From Ascochyta rabiei (taxonomy: Eukaryota; Ascomycota; Dothideomycetes; Pleosporales; Didymellaceae): a stretch of 64,000 nucleotides of DNA. A program made the position numbers and the translations under genes. Positions 53,505 through 64,000 of the stretch are shown piece after piece. The notes beneath the pieces are model-generated. The model did no database searches, was not told the DNA's origin, and saw nothing but the letters and a program-made list of their open reading frames with translations. Every line of letters begins with the position of its first letter. Position 1 is the stretch's first letter. The DNA lies in contig NC_082426.1 of assembly GCF_004011695.2 (NCBI RefSeq), forward strand, positions 930,001 through 994,000, written 5' to 3'.

Positions 53505-55083
53505 CGCTGATAGATCTGCCAGAGATGCCTTCTAAGCCTAGCCAGGCGTCTAAGGCCATGCTTGCTTTGTAGGCCTCCAGATTCACCTCTACAACTAACT
53601 TAAGCCAGATGTACCAGAAGGGGACGTGGAGATTGTTCTCTACCTACAAGTTAGAGATAATGTTGTATAGCATCAGGCAGAGCATGCCCCAGCCTAGCTG
53701 CTTGGCTGCTTTATACCAGCGGAGCGCTTAGTGCAGCTGCTTCTTAAATTGCTGACGCTGCTAAGGCCCTAACGTGGCGGTGGCGGACAGCAGCAGGGCG
53801 TCCATGGCCTCAGAGCTGACTTTGCCCCTGCCGCCTTGGTTCTTAGCATCCCTGCTGCGGGCAACGTCTTGCTCCTTAATCTAGTCCATCCTCTTAGTGT
53901 AGGCCTTGCTAAGGAAAGCTATAGCTGAGCGGTACTTGATATAGATAATATCTAACTCCTGCTTGTAGCAATCGCACAGGCTCCAGGCGGAGGCGAGCGC
54001 GCTCTTCGGCACAGTCGAGGAGCTATTCTTCTGCGACAGCAACCAGCGGGTGCGCGAGGAAGCGGGCGGGCGATCCTTAACAGACTCCTGCGCAAAGGGT
54101 GAGCCTTATATGCGCCAGCTCCGCAGAAACGCAGCTACAGAGGCCTGGGAGGTAGTGTTGCTAATAGAGTCGGCCTTTTTAAGCATGCCAGAAGCTGTTA
54201 GGTAAGGCGTTGCGGTACTGCTGTACAGGTTGTTGTTGTTAACCAGCTGCTTAAGGATCTAAGAGATAAACGGCTTATCCCGCCGCGAGATGGAGGCATA
54301 GGCACCGTGTTCCCTGCGGGATGCCGACTTGGGCGGCGGCACTAACCTAAGGTCCTGTTTCTTCTACGCTTGCATAAGCTCTAGCTTCCTGGCACGCTCC
54401 CACTTAGCACAGCGGTTTTTGTTAGAGACGCTTGTAATCTAGGCAGGTTCCTCCTGTCTAACCTGTCTATAGACGGGCTCTTTAGGGTCCTTAGCTGCCT
54501 CAGGTTCGCAGGGCGGCGCAAGCTGCTCAGATTCCTCCGCTTCGTCCTCTGCTTCCAGCGGCGTTGCAGGGCTAGGAGGCTCAGTAGCTTGTCGGAGGCG
54601 CTTTAACGGCCGCGCTGAGCTAGATGCAGCAGCACGCTTTGTTAATAGTAGTAGGGAATCACAGGGCTGCTGCGCTGAAGGGGGTTTCTTCTAGAAGCTG
54701 TTGCTTAGGCTGCTGGCAAGATCCTGCGCTGCAGAGACCAACCGGGCCCAAGCATCAGCAGGCAGCGCGTCCTTGTTGAGCGTCTCCCTTAACAGCCATA
54801 TCGCTGACAGCACCAAGTAGGCAACAAAGACAGGCTTGCAGACACTTGTCTCGTCCAGAACCAGCCAGCCTGCGCTGTGCAGGTGCAATAGAGCATCACG
54901 CTGCAAGTCTAAGACAGTAGCCTTGTTCTAAAACAGCTTTTAGTAGTCTAGGTTCAGCAGGTTGTATGCGAGCCTGTAGGCAAAGCTCGACTCGCTGGCT
55001 AGCGGGAAGCTCCAGGGCCCGCCATCAAATTGCTCGGCGGCATCTTCCAACGCGGAGATCTAGGGTAGATTAGATAGTAACAT
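53293..55083 (-). pseudogene. Unknown gene divergent from the telomere-linked helicase
   Basis: A single frame of 597 codons from ATG 55083 to the stop at 53293-53295, with roughly a dozen in-frame nonsense codons and no frameshift that I found. I do not recognise the product. The N-terminal ~130 residues look globular and hydrophobic (HSAGWLVLDETSVCKPVFVA; YLVLSAIWLLRETLNKDALP). A Pro/Glu-rich acidic linker follows (PPSPATPLEAEDEAEESEQL), then a Lys/Arg-rich region (NRCAKWERARKLELMQA), then a helical part and an acidic C-terminal tail. There is no signal peptide. It shares a 217-bp intergenic region with the helicase. Mutation is of RIP type. A partial second copy of its 3' end lies at 52325-52914. 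Confidence 0.7.
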
Positions 55084-55300
55084 AACTGTTTGTTTATTAA
55101 TATAGGAGATACAGCAGAAGAAGAAGGATGTTTGTTAGGTTTAGCCCCTGACCAGGGTAACGGACTAAACAGAGATCAGCCTATACAACATAAGCAGGCG
55201 CATAAGCTAGAGTGCAAAACTTAACATAATTCAGAGATAAGAGCAGTTACCTTAAGGAAAAAAAAAACACACACACAGAGGCTTGCAGAGGACTGCTAAC
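55084..55300. promoter_or_regulatory. Shared divergent promoter of the telomere-linked gene pair
   Basis: 217 bp separate the two ATG codons. The stretch holds an A-run followed by a CA-dinucleotide run (about 55258-55278) near the helicase side and is AT-rich. A bidirectional promoter is inferred from the geometry only. Confidence 0.4.
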
Positions 55301-58300
55301 ATGTCAGAAGCCACTGTTAAGCATTAGTACTTTAAGCACTTAGCTAAGTACCAGGTAGTAGTGTGTAAGGAGTGCCGGTACGCAGTATAGCCAGACCAGA
55401 TTAAGAGCTACTTGCAGAAGCAATATAAGAGGCCGCTAAAGAACGTTAGAGCTGTAGGGGATGCCGTCCGTCAGTAGGCGGGCTTGCTACAGTACCCTAG
55501 CGAGTGGACGGTACCAGACAACAATGTGCAGCCTATCCCCCAGCTGCCAGTATACAACAACAGCTTGCTATACTAACTTAAGCCTAAAAAATACTAGCAT
55601 ATTACAAGAACTGTTAACTTAATTAAAAAGTACTAGCGCAAAGACCACAACGGCTGGTTGCTGGGAAAAAGGCAAGGACGTCCCAGCTAAACTCGGGCAG
55701 GGACGTTACAAGCCCAGATGGAAGACAGCTGCAAGCGCGTACACTGCCAGCGGCTTTTTAGCAGCTAGCACAGATTGCAGTACTTTAAAGTGCGTCACAC
55801 CCCAGACAGCGGCCTGCAGCCCGTCCCTACAGAGGGCGAGGCAGCGTAGGCGCACGTTGGCAAAGAGATGGCCAAGACGTAGGCCAACGTTAAGAACCAG
55901 GCAAAGACAACAATTAAAGACGGGGAGAAGGACGAGGCGGCCCTATAGCTGGAGCGGACTGGGTAGCTGCCGTACTTAAACAAACTAGATTATCCTAAAT
56001 TGCTGGCAAGCATTAAGGAGCCTAACATAGACCTAGAGAAAGATAAGAAGCCTATTAAGGCTGCGATTTAGAGCGCGATAGATGGACTGGCCTGCGTAAG
56101 CCAGACGTCTGTTATTAAGCAGACAGGCATATTTGTGCGCATAGAGGCTATTTGTATAGAGAAGCACCAGACTAGGTATACGCTGCTGCAGGCGTATATA
56201 GACAAGAAGTTAATTAAAGAGCAGTCACGCCTATAGAAGCAGATACTGATGTTTTTTGCAAGGACGCAGAGGGAGCACTGTTAGAACAGCCCTAAGTACC
56301 GCTTCACACAGCAGCAGCGCAAGGCGTGGGAGGCATTAATTGAGCAGGCAGAGAGAGACGTAGGCGGGGCAGAGATGGAGGTAGCGGACAAGGACCAGGA
56401 TGAGGACGAGGAGGAAGAGGAGGAGGAGGACGAGATAATAATCGATGAACTCGACAACGAGCAGGACCCGTCTGAGTGCGACAACAAGCCCAAGAACAAG
56501 CCTGAGAACAAGCCCAAGCACGCAAAGCTAACGCTGATTAAGAAAGCGTGCTTAATATTTTACATTGTGCTACTTAACTAGCATATCTGCTGTAAGGAGT
56601 ATAACTGCGCGTTAGTGTGTGCGTTAGCTGTGCTCGGCGTTAAAGAGGACGGCTAGAAGGACGCCGAGCTATACCCGCTGATATTGTTGTTAGTAATTAA
56701 AATTACCTGTTTCATGGTTGTATAACACGCACTTAAGCTATCTAAGCTGTTTAAAGAGGAGGTGTTTAATAACAATAGCGCGTACAGGGGGAGCGACAGC
56801 AGCAGCAGTAACCCTAGGCTGCGTTGACTAAAAGGCTGCTTGGAGTTTGTGCAGCAGATAATAGACAGGTTTATGGTACAAGGCAGCTACAGCCTAATGT
56901 AGTAGATGCTCGACTTGCGTACGTACAGGCTGAAGGTGCATTTTAACACTACTGCGCGAGGGAACGTTAAGTAGATAGGTAGGGACGAGCTGCTGTACAA
57001 GAACGTGCACTTTACTATAGCCTAGTTCTGCAGCATAGTGCACAGGATGCAAGCAAAGAACAAGCAGATGCTGGTTAAGGAGCTGCTGTTTTGCAACGGG
57101 CAGACGGCAGATCAAGTCCCCCAGATTCCGTGGGAGCAGCTGCGCGACAACCCAACCGACAATTGACCCAGGTGGAACTTTTTAAAAGACCAGCGCACCC
57201 GCATGCCTGTGGATAGAGAGAGGTAGTTGTTTGAACAAGTAGGGCAAGACGCTACAATGCGGGAGCAGTTTATCAAGCCAGCCACCTGTTCTAGGATTGA
57301 CAGGAATAAAGTAGAGCAGTACATAGACTGTATGGTTACGTTTAGGAAGAAGCTGCTCGCGCTTATGCACATGACGGCAGGACAACCTGCGCGGGCAACT
57401 GAGATATTGAGCGTCTGACACAGTAACACAATCAAGGGCAGGCACTGTAACATATTTATTAAGGACAGTATAGTCATGTTTGTTATATAATACTACAAGG
57501 GGTACGCTGTTAGCAGCAACGTTAAGATTATCTATCAGTACTTGCCACGTAAGGTAGGTAAGCTGCTGGTGTGGTACGTATGGTTAGTGCTGCCGTTTTA
57601 GCAGCAGTTAGAGGCAATAGTGTGGGAGAAGGAGGCGATTTCATCCCACTTATGGCCTGCCGACCTGAACAGACGCAAATGGACTTCGGAGCGTGTACGG
57701 GAGACGTTGAAGCGCAAGAGTTAAATCAGGCTTAAATAAGAGTTGACAATTGCAGCGTACTGTGAGATCGCCATTAGCATCAGCTAGCAATTTTTGCGCG
57801 GCTCAACAGCGTTCGCCGCCAAGGAAGGCGAGGAAAACGAGGAGTAGAAGGAGGAGAATATGGCGGCCATTATTTAAGACAAGTAGTCTAGACATACGTT
57901 GCACGTAGCAGGTATAGTGTACGCACGCGGCATTATAGAGATAGCAGGTGTTACAGCTAACAGAAGGCAGCTGTTCTGCAACTTAAGCACTGATTGGCAC
58001 CAGTTTTTGGGTTTTTAGTCGGCTGTAGACGCATCGGCAGACGTGAAGAAGCGCAAGCGGGCGCCGTTTGAGAGCGAGGCCGACAAGGCGAGGATTGAGA
58101 GGCTAGAGCGGCTGAGGAAGATGGACCCGGCAGCGCAACTTAAGCAAATGAAGGGCAAGAAAGCCAAGTTTAGAGGCGTGCAGAAGGAGGCTATTAAGGC
58201 AATTGTTGCTGGCAAGAGCCCTGTTGTGGCTGTGATGCCAACCAGCGCAGGTAAGAGCATGTTGTTTATGTTGCTAGCGTGGGCAGAGCAAGGTGGGACA

Positions 58301-60010
58301 ACAGTGGTTGTTGTGCTGTTAATTTTGCTGCGTAGTAACATGATGCGACAGTGTAAGGAGCTGGGGATATTGTGTGCCAAATAGGCAAGTCGCTGCCTGC
58401 CTAACGCAGCAGCCATTGTGTTTGTAACGCCTGAATCAGCCGTAGGAGAAGCGTTTGCAACGTTTTTGAACCGGCTGCAAGCGACGCGGCAGCTGGACCG
58501 TATTGTGATTAACAAGTGTCATATTGTGTTAAACTGTTAATACACATTCCGCAAGCAGATACAACAGCTCAGCAGGCTGGCAGCAGCTAAGACGCAGATA
58601 GTGCTGTTAACAGCAACGTTGCTGCTGACAGAAGAGGACGAGCTGTATCAACAAATGCATTACAAGCAGAAGCAGGTCAGGATGTTTAGACAACTAACTA
58701 CCAGGACGAACGTGGCGTATCAGACCATCAAGATCAGCTAGTCCGCAAAGAAGAAGGACGTTAAGTTAATAGTAGTTAAGACAGTGTGGCAGAAGATGCA
58801 GAAGTATAAGACAGGCAAGCTTATTATATATAGCAATTCGAAACTAAAGGTAAAGGCGTTAGTAGAGCAGTTGGATTGTTACGCGTATCACGCGGATGCT
58901 GTAGGCAAGCCAACTATGTTGGCGGACTTTATGGCAGGCAAGCAGCGCGTGATCGTAGCAACGAGCGCGTTAGGGATAGGCGTGGACATACCAGATGTAC
59001 GGTGCATTATTCACATTAATTGGCCGTTTACTATGTTAGATTACGCACAAGAGAGCAGCAGGGCAGGCCAGGACAGGTTGCGAAGCAAGGTGGTTTTAAT
59101 TGTTTAGGATAGGAAACAACACACTAACAACAACAGGACAGAAGCTAAGCAGCAGATGGTGAGGGAGTATATAGAAGGTGGCGAGAGTAGGGCAGTTAGC
59201 TGCAGGAGGGAAGTGTTAGACGGGTATTTGGATGGGAGGAAGGATCGAGCAGGGTGTAGAGAGGAGGACAACGAGGAGATGTGCGACGTGTGCTGAGGGA
59301 TAGACGGGCAGCTAGAGGAGGTGGTAGAGGAAGAAACAGAAGAAGAGAGCGAGCTAGAGAACAACGATTGGGACGAGATGGACGTTGTTAAAGCCGAGCA
59401 AGAAGAGGTGCAGCAGGTGTTTCGGCAGCAGGAGCAGGCGCGTTGGGGGCTGTGGCAGACGTTAACGGAGCATTGACAGCAAGAGTTTGCCAATATAGAG
59501 TGGGTGCGCAGGCAGTTAGCATAGTAGGCAAATTAATACGGGATATGCAAGGGAGCAGGTAACGCGTAGAGCGGACACAACATATGGCAGTGTTAGAGGG
59601 CAGAAAGCAAAAAAGCAAAAGAGATGGTACAGAGGATAGATGATCAAGTTCAGTTTAACATGTTTTTAGGCTGTTTCCTGTGCAGTGGCGTGCCGCAGGA
59701 GATTTGCAATAGCTGGGAACTAAACAGGGAGGGGCGATATTAACGAGTAGAGGACGGAACTTGTTAGTACACTAGGGTATTAAGCGCAGGGTTAATAGGC
59801 ATAGTATTTGGTTACACAGAGGCAAATGCCTAATAGCAGGTCTAATTAGCGGAGCTTGGGGTGGACGATGCAGGACCGGGTAGGATATTAATTGAATATT
59901 TGGGGAAGAAGCAGCCGCTGGACAACATAGAGAGCAACAATTTAGTTAAGGAATTTTGTTAGATTACGCGGTTGTTAGCTGAGTAGACGCAGTAGATGCA
60001 GTAGTAGCAA
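55301..60010 (+). pseudogene. Telomere-linked RecQ-type helicase (RIP-inactivated)
   Basis: One frame of ~1,570 codons from ATG 55301, with at least 40 TAG/TAA/TGA codons but no frameshift that I found. The end near 60010 is approximate. Order: an N-terminal zinc-finger-like segment as in OrsD-type proteins (VVVCKECRYAV, with the two following His positions read as Tyr); a long middle part; an acidic run (EDEEEEEEEDEIIIDEL); a tyrosine-recombinase-like region (about 57300-57960); and the helicase. Walker A is at 58228-58260 (MPTSAGKS, usually TGAGKS). The DECH box at 58511-58522 reads NKCH, as expected from G-to-A. Motifs V/VI follow (TSALGIGVDIPDVRCIIHIN, then ESSRAGQD where QE.GR.GRD is usual). 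Fungal telomere-linked helicases have this kind of architecture and lie next to chromosome ends. Confidence 0.88.
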
Positions 60011-60394
60011 ATGAAAGAATTTCCGCTTACGATTTATAGAAGTGGTGCAGCCGAGTTAGGTTCAGGCTGGGACGGAAGTCAGGGTAGTGGAGTTGCGGTT
60101 GGGCCTGGACGCAAGTTAGCATTAGGGTTAAGTTCCAGTCCAGACGCAAATTAAGGTAGAGTTACTGGTGTTTATAGCAAGCAGATTATTAACAAGACAG
60201 ACAAAGGAGCAGAAGCGCACACAAGCGCAGAGAGCATAAGTAAAGAGGGCAGCAGAGACAAGTAGAGGTGTTGGAGCTGCGGTGGGGGCTGGGACGTATG
60301 TTAGGATAGGGTTAGGGTTATACGTGGTTTGGTTAAGTAAGCAACAGCATGTAGAAGAACACAGACGCCCGCAAGAGACAGCCACTAACCTAAG
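60011..60394. other. Helicase 3' flank
   Basis: The helicase frame continues with sparse stops to about 60205, so the true C-terminus may lie here. A short TTAGGG-like run (GGGTTAGGGTTA) sits at about 60307-60319. No separate gene. Confidence 0.45.
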
Positions 60395-60960
60395 TAGTTC
60401 CCCCTAACCTATGCGGATCCCCTAACCTAAGTAAAGCCCCTAACCCAAGTAAAGCCCCCCAACCCAAGTAGAGCCCCTAACCCATGCGGATCCCCCAACC
60501 CATGTAGAGCCCCCCCGACCCAAGTAGAGCCCCCAACCCATGCGGATCCCCCAACCCACGTAGTCAGCACCAACCCGCATAGTCAGCACCAACCCGCATA
60601 GTCAGCATTAACCCGCGTAGTAAGCATCAACCCGCGTAGTAAGCATCAACCCGCATAGTAAGCATCAACCCGCGTAGTATCCTAAGTGGTTCCCAAAGTG
60701 GTCCGCTAACCTAAGTGGTTGCCTAGTAGTCCCCTAGCCTGAGTGGGTCTACAAGTGGTTCCCTAAGTAGTTCCACAAGTAGTGCGTTAACCTAAGTAGT
60801 TGCCCTACCTAAGTAGCACGTCTAACCTGAGTAGGTCCCCCAATCTAAGTGGTTCCCAAGTAGTTCCCCTAAGTGGCCTGAAAGTAGTCCCCCTAAGTGG
60901 CCCGAAAGTGGTCCCTGTAAGCCAAGGGAGTCCACATTAGTGCCCCCAAGTAGTAAGAGC
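60395..60960. repeat. Subtelomeric degenerate tandem repeats, C-rich
   Basis: Imperfect units of about 16-24 bp. The first block repeats CCCAACCCAAGTAGAGCC with alternating ATGCGGATCC (60400-60550), then CAACCCGCATAGTCAGCA units (60545-60680). The second block has CCTAAGTGGTTCC / CCTAAGTAGTTCC units (60680-60960). Most contain CTAACC or CAACCC, a telomere-like hexamer. Confidence 0.8.
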
Positions 60961-61259
60961 TAATCATTTAAGAACAGCGCACAGCCCAGAAAGAGCCCGC
61001 AAACCAGAAAGAGCACCTAAAAGCAAGTAAGTCCCTAACCTAAAGCAGCCGTTTGTATTAAAAAGAAAGCGCAGGATTAAGACAACGAAAATTAGGGAAA
61101 AGTAAGATATAGAGAGGAGGAGGCATTTAAAAAGGTTTTTAGGCGTTTAGAGAGTATTGTTACAAGATAGAACAGTAGTTAGGGGAAGTTTAGCAAACCC
61201 GATCGTGGTGCTGCAGCCAGAAAGGCATTCCTAATCCTGTAGATGTGGTAGTGCGTAAG

Positions 61260-62670
61260 AGAAGGGTGGGCGGTAGGCCCGTCAGGTGTCACAAAGCAGT
61301 TGGGCGGGGCAGTAGAGGGTGAAGGAGAAAGAGGGGAGGTAGGTAGGGCTGTGATAAGGTATCACAAGCAAGGGATAAGGGAGAGAAGAGGGTAGAAGAA
61401 GGGGTGGGCGGTGGGCCCGTGGGTGTTTTAAGAGAGGGTCGCCGAGAAGAAGGGAGAAGAGGGTGGGCGGTAGGCCCGTAAGGTGTCATAAAGAAGCTGA
61501 GCGCAGCGGTGAAGTAGAAGGGGGGGGGCGGAAGGCCCGTGGGGAGGCACAAGAAGCGCAGTAGTTAAGAAAAGAGAAGAGGTAGGCGACAAAGCCGTGA
61601 TGAGGTATCATTGAGAGGTCAACATAGCAAAGCAGTAGAGAGGTAAGCCGTGATAATGTATTACAAGGACGCTGAGCGAAGTAGTTAACAATAGCACAGA
61701 ACAAGAAGAGGCTGACAGTAAGGCGTACAACCTGTAGAGGTGCCCCCGAGCCCGTAGAGAGGTCCGTAACCCGTGAAGAGGCCCCTGTAACCGGTGCGTT
61801 AGTAACGCGTAACAGGGGTGTAGCAGATACCCGTCTGAGAGTGCAGCAAGTGTCAACGGAAGCGTGGTCGAGACCGTTAGAGAAAGGCGAAAGGGTGGAG
61901 AGGGAGGGAAGGCGGGCAGTTAAGGAGCATAACCTGTGACTAGTAAGAGACAACAGCAAACAGCCCGTAAAAGGCCAGGTAACCAGCAAGAAGGTTAACA
62001 GAGCGAGCAGATCTGTTGTTAAAAGCAGAAGAGCACAGCATTAAACCGTAGAAACGATTAAGACAGTATTTAGGGGAGAAGAACCAAAGGGGGGCCTGTA
62101 AGGCGTTACAAGAGAGTAAGCGTAACAAAGACGTCAGATAAGTGAAGTTGGGTTCAGGACCAGACACAGGTCGAGGTTAGGGTTAGGGTTACCTGCATTT
62201 GCAGGCTGGCAACCAGTAGGGGGTATGACAGAAACCCGCCTGAGAGTACACAGGGCATATTGTGCGTTAGAGAGACGCGCCTGTAAACCAAAAAGGCCGT
62301 GACGCGCAAGAGAGGGGTAGGTGGTGGGCCCGTCAGGTGTCACAAGAGAGCAGTGAGGAGGGAAGGGAAAGTTAATAATAGGAAAAAGTAAGTGTCGAGT
62401 TAAAAGTAAAAGAAGGAGAAAGGAGATGGGAGTTGAGGAGAAGAGGGTGGTCGAGGAGAAAGAGGGTGAGGGAGAAAGAGGGGTAGGCGGTGGGCCCGTG
62501 ATAAGGTATCATGGGAGAGGGGAGTAGAGGGGTGGGCGGGGGGCCTGTAGATGTGCCCCTGGAGCGAAGCGGTTAAGAGTGAAGGAGGGAAGGTGGTTGA
62601 GACCGCGGAGCGGAACAGAAGAGAGTGAAGGAGGGGAGGTGGTTGAGACCGCGGAGCGGAATAGAAGAGA
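61260..62670. repeat. Dispersed GGCGGTGGGCCCGT subtelomeric repeat family
   Basis: At least nine imperfect copies of a ~40-60 bp motif, GGTGGGCGGTGGGCCCGT followed by a variable GGTGTCACAAG tail, near 61266, 61405, 61463, 61525, 61582, 61642, 62316, 62482 and 62530. A second motif, GGTGGTTGAGACCGCGGAGC, is duplicated 48 bp apart at about 62589 and 62637. The ORFs over this stretch are repeat artefacts. Confidence 0.75.
62175..62191 (+). repeat. Interstitial telomere-like repeat
   Basis: GGTTAGGGTTAGGGTTA, nearly three TTAGGG units with the G-rich strand pointing to the right end. Similar short runs occur at about 60305-60320 and 63716-63779. Confidence 0.8.
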
Positions 62671-62689
62671 GAGAAAAAGACAGTAGCGT

Positions 62690-63890
62690 AGTAATAGTAG
62701 TAAAGAAGAAGAAAAGAAAGAAGAAAAGAAAGAAGGAAAATAGTATAGTATTAGTTAAGTATAAAGGAATAGAGTTAAGAGTTGTTTATAAGTAGGAGAA
62801 GATAGTAATAATAATAAAAAAAATATAAAAGAAAATCAAGAGATGGTAGATAGAGATAAAAAGAAAAAGGAAAGAAACAATAGATATATAGAAGAGGGAA
62901 GTTAGAAGATAGATATAAATAAGTTTTAAATAGTAAAAAGAATTAAAGAGAAAAGAGGGAAGTAGAAGAAGAAGATAGTTGATTAGAGGAGATGTTGAAT
63001 AAAAGAATAGTTAGAGAGAAGGTAAAAAGATAAGAAAAATTAGAAAAAGTTAGTAGAGTAAAAGAGAGAGTACAGATTGAAGGTAGGTGTAAGAAGAGAA
63101 GGAGGAAAGTTAAGGTGTTAGAAAAGAGAGTAGTAGAGAAAAGTAAGTAGAAAAGAGGAGTAGAAAAGATAAGAAGAAGAGAGTAAGTATTAAGAGTAAA
63201 AAATTAGAGAGAGAAGAGAAAGGTAGAAAGAGAATAAGTAAGAGAGAGAGAGGGTAAGTAAGAAAGTAAGTTTATATGTAAGGAAGAAGGTAAGGAGTAG
63301 AGTAAGAGAGAGTAGAGAAAAAGTAATAATAATAGTTAGGTTTTAGTGTGAGAAGAGGGGTAGGGTTAGAAGAAAAGTTAGAAGAGTAAAAGTTGAAGTT
63401 TTAAAAAAGAGAGAAGAAGGAGAGTAGGAAAGAAAGAGTGGTAGTTTAAAGAAAGATTGTTTGAAAAGTAAGAAGATTAGGAGTAGTAGAAATAAGGAAA
63501 GAAAAGGATAAGGGAAGTAGAAAGGATAAGGTGTGTAGAAAGGATAGAGAAAAGTAGTAAGGATTAGAGAATAGGTGTTAAGAGTAGAAGAGTAGAGGGA
63601 AGAAAAAGATAAGAGAAGAAGAAGTAGAAGAGAGTAGAGTAAAGAGAAGAATAAAGTAAGGAAGAAAGTAGAGTATTGAAAAGAGTAGAGTAAGAGAGAA
63701 AAAGAGGGTAAGTGTAAGGGTTAGGGTTTTAGAGTAAGAAGAGGGTTAGGGTTTTAGAGTTAGAAGAGAGTTAGGGTGTTAATATAGAGAGAGTAGAAGG
63801 GGTTTAAGAAAAAAGAAGTAGAAATAGATAAAGAAAGAAGTAGGTAGAAGTGTAAGAAGAGAGATAAAAAGAAGGAAGAAGACTCCCAGT
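62690..63890. other. C-depleted purine tract
   Basis: About 1.2 kb in which the plus strand is almost entirely A and G with some T and only a handful of C. It is not a simple repeat, though AAGAAG-, GAGTAGAG- and TTAGGGTTTTAGAG-like pieces recur. No coding potential. Confidence 0.85.
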
Positions 63891-63896
63891 GATTAT

Positions 63897-64000
63897 ACGA
63901 ACAAAGACAGTGTATTTGTTCGCTTTGCCTATGTAAATTTTAGCGTGAGCACAGACACTCGACTGTATTTGTTCGCTTTTTCAGCGTGAATTTGTTCGCT
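63897..64000. mobile_element. Possible edge of an unidentified repeat or DNA element
   Basis: Base composition changes abruptly. TACGAACAAA at 63896-63905 is an imperfect inverted copy of TTTGTTCGCT, which then occurs directly at 63915-63924, 63968-63977 and 63991-64000. Repeated subterminal motifs with an inverted partner suggest the end of a DNA transposon continuing beyond the window. Confidence 0.4.

Noticed and set aside
61289..62343. Several minus-strand ORFs in the subtelomeric repeats
   Set aside because: Result from C/T-rich complement of the GGCGGTGGGCCCGT repeats; few stops arise by composition alone.

Overview
The window looks like part of a filamentous ascomycete chromosome, probably Dothideomycetes/Pleosporales-like. 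I infer this from short GT-AG introns (about 42-55 bp), a Clr5-ankyrin protein, HET-domain genes, a heme-thiolate peroxygenase, Fot1/pogo and chromovirus elements, and mutation of repeats by C-to-T and G-to-A transitions (repeat-induced point mutation, RIP). No database search was possible, so family names rest on motifs read by eye.

Layout. Positions 1-27,883 are a gene-bearing, GC-balanced arm. It carries a HAD hydrolase (partial), an AIF-like FAD oxidoreductase, a Clr5/ankyrin/zinc-finger protein, a secreted peroxygenase, a 3-hydroxyacyl-CoA dehydratase, a membrane-tail protein with a probable frameshift, a decayed gene, a secreted protein, a two-TM DUF6601-like protein, a BAR-SH3 protein and a ZGRF1/Mte1-like DNA-repair protein. 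Most genes were rebuilt here across introns, and the exon sums are divisible by three.

Positions 27,761-40,930 are AT-rich. The last ~40 codons and 3' flank of the ZGRF1-like gene are tandemly repeated about five times, and the extra copies carry RIP-type changes. One repeat is split by a nested stack of mobile elements. A Fot1-type element (Fot1-B) contains an inserted MITE, and a chromovirus sits 18 bp inside its left end. The chromovirus in turn contains a second Fot1 element (Fot1-A). Target duplications support each insertion.

Positions 41,484-50,378 hold a HET-domain pseudogene, an intact HET-domain gene, a long stretch with no gene I can support, and a secreted protein built of 105-bp and 66-bp repeats.

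Positions 51,062-64,000 are subtelomeric. A chitin-binding pseudogene is cut by a truncated Fot1 element (Fot1-D). Next come a 590-bp direct repeat and a divergent two-gene telomere-linked unit. That unit has an unknown 597-codon gene on the minus strand and a RecQ-type helicase gene of about 1,570 codons on the plus strand. Both keep a single reading frame but are full of nonsense codons. The rest is degenerate tandem repeats, short interstitial TTAGGG runs oriented toward the right end, a long C-poor purine tract and the edge of an unidentified element. The chromosome end therefore probably lies to the right.

The most interesting candidate system is the divergent telomere-linked pair. Between its zinc finger and its RecQ helicase, the large protein has a segment that resembles a tyrosine recombinase core.
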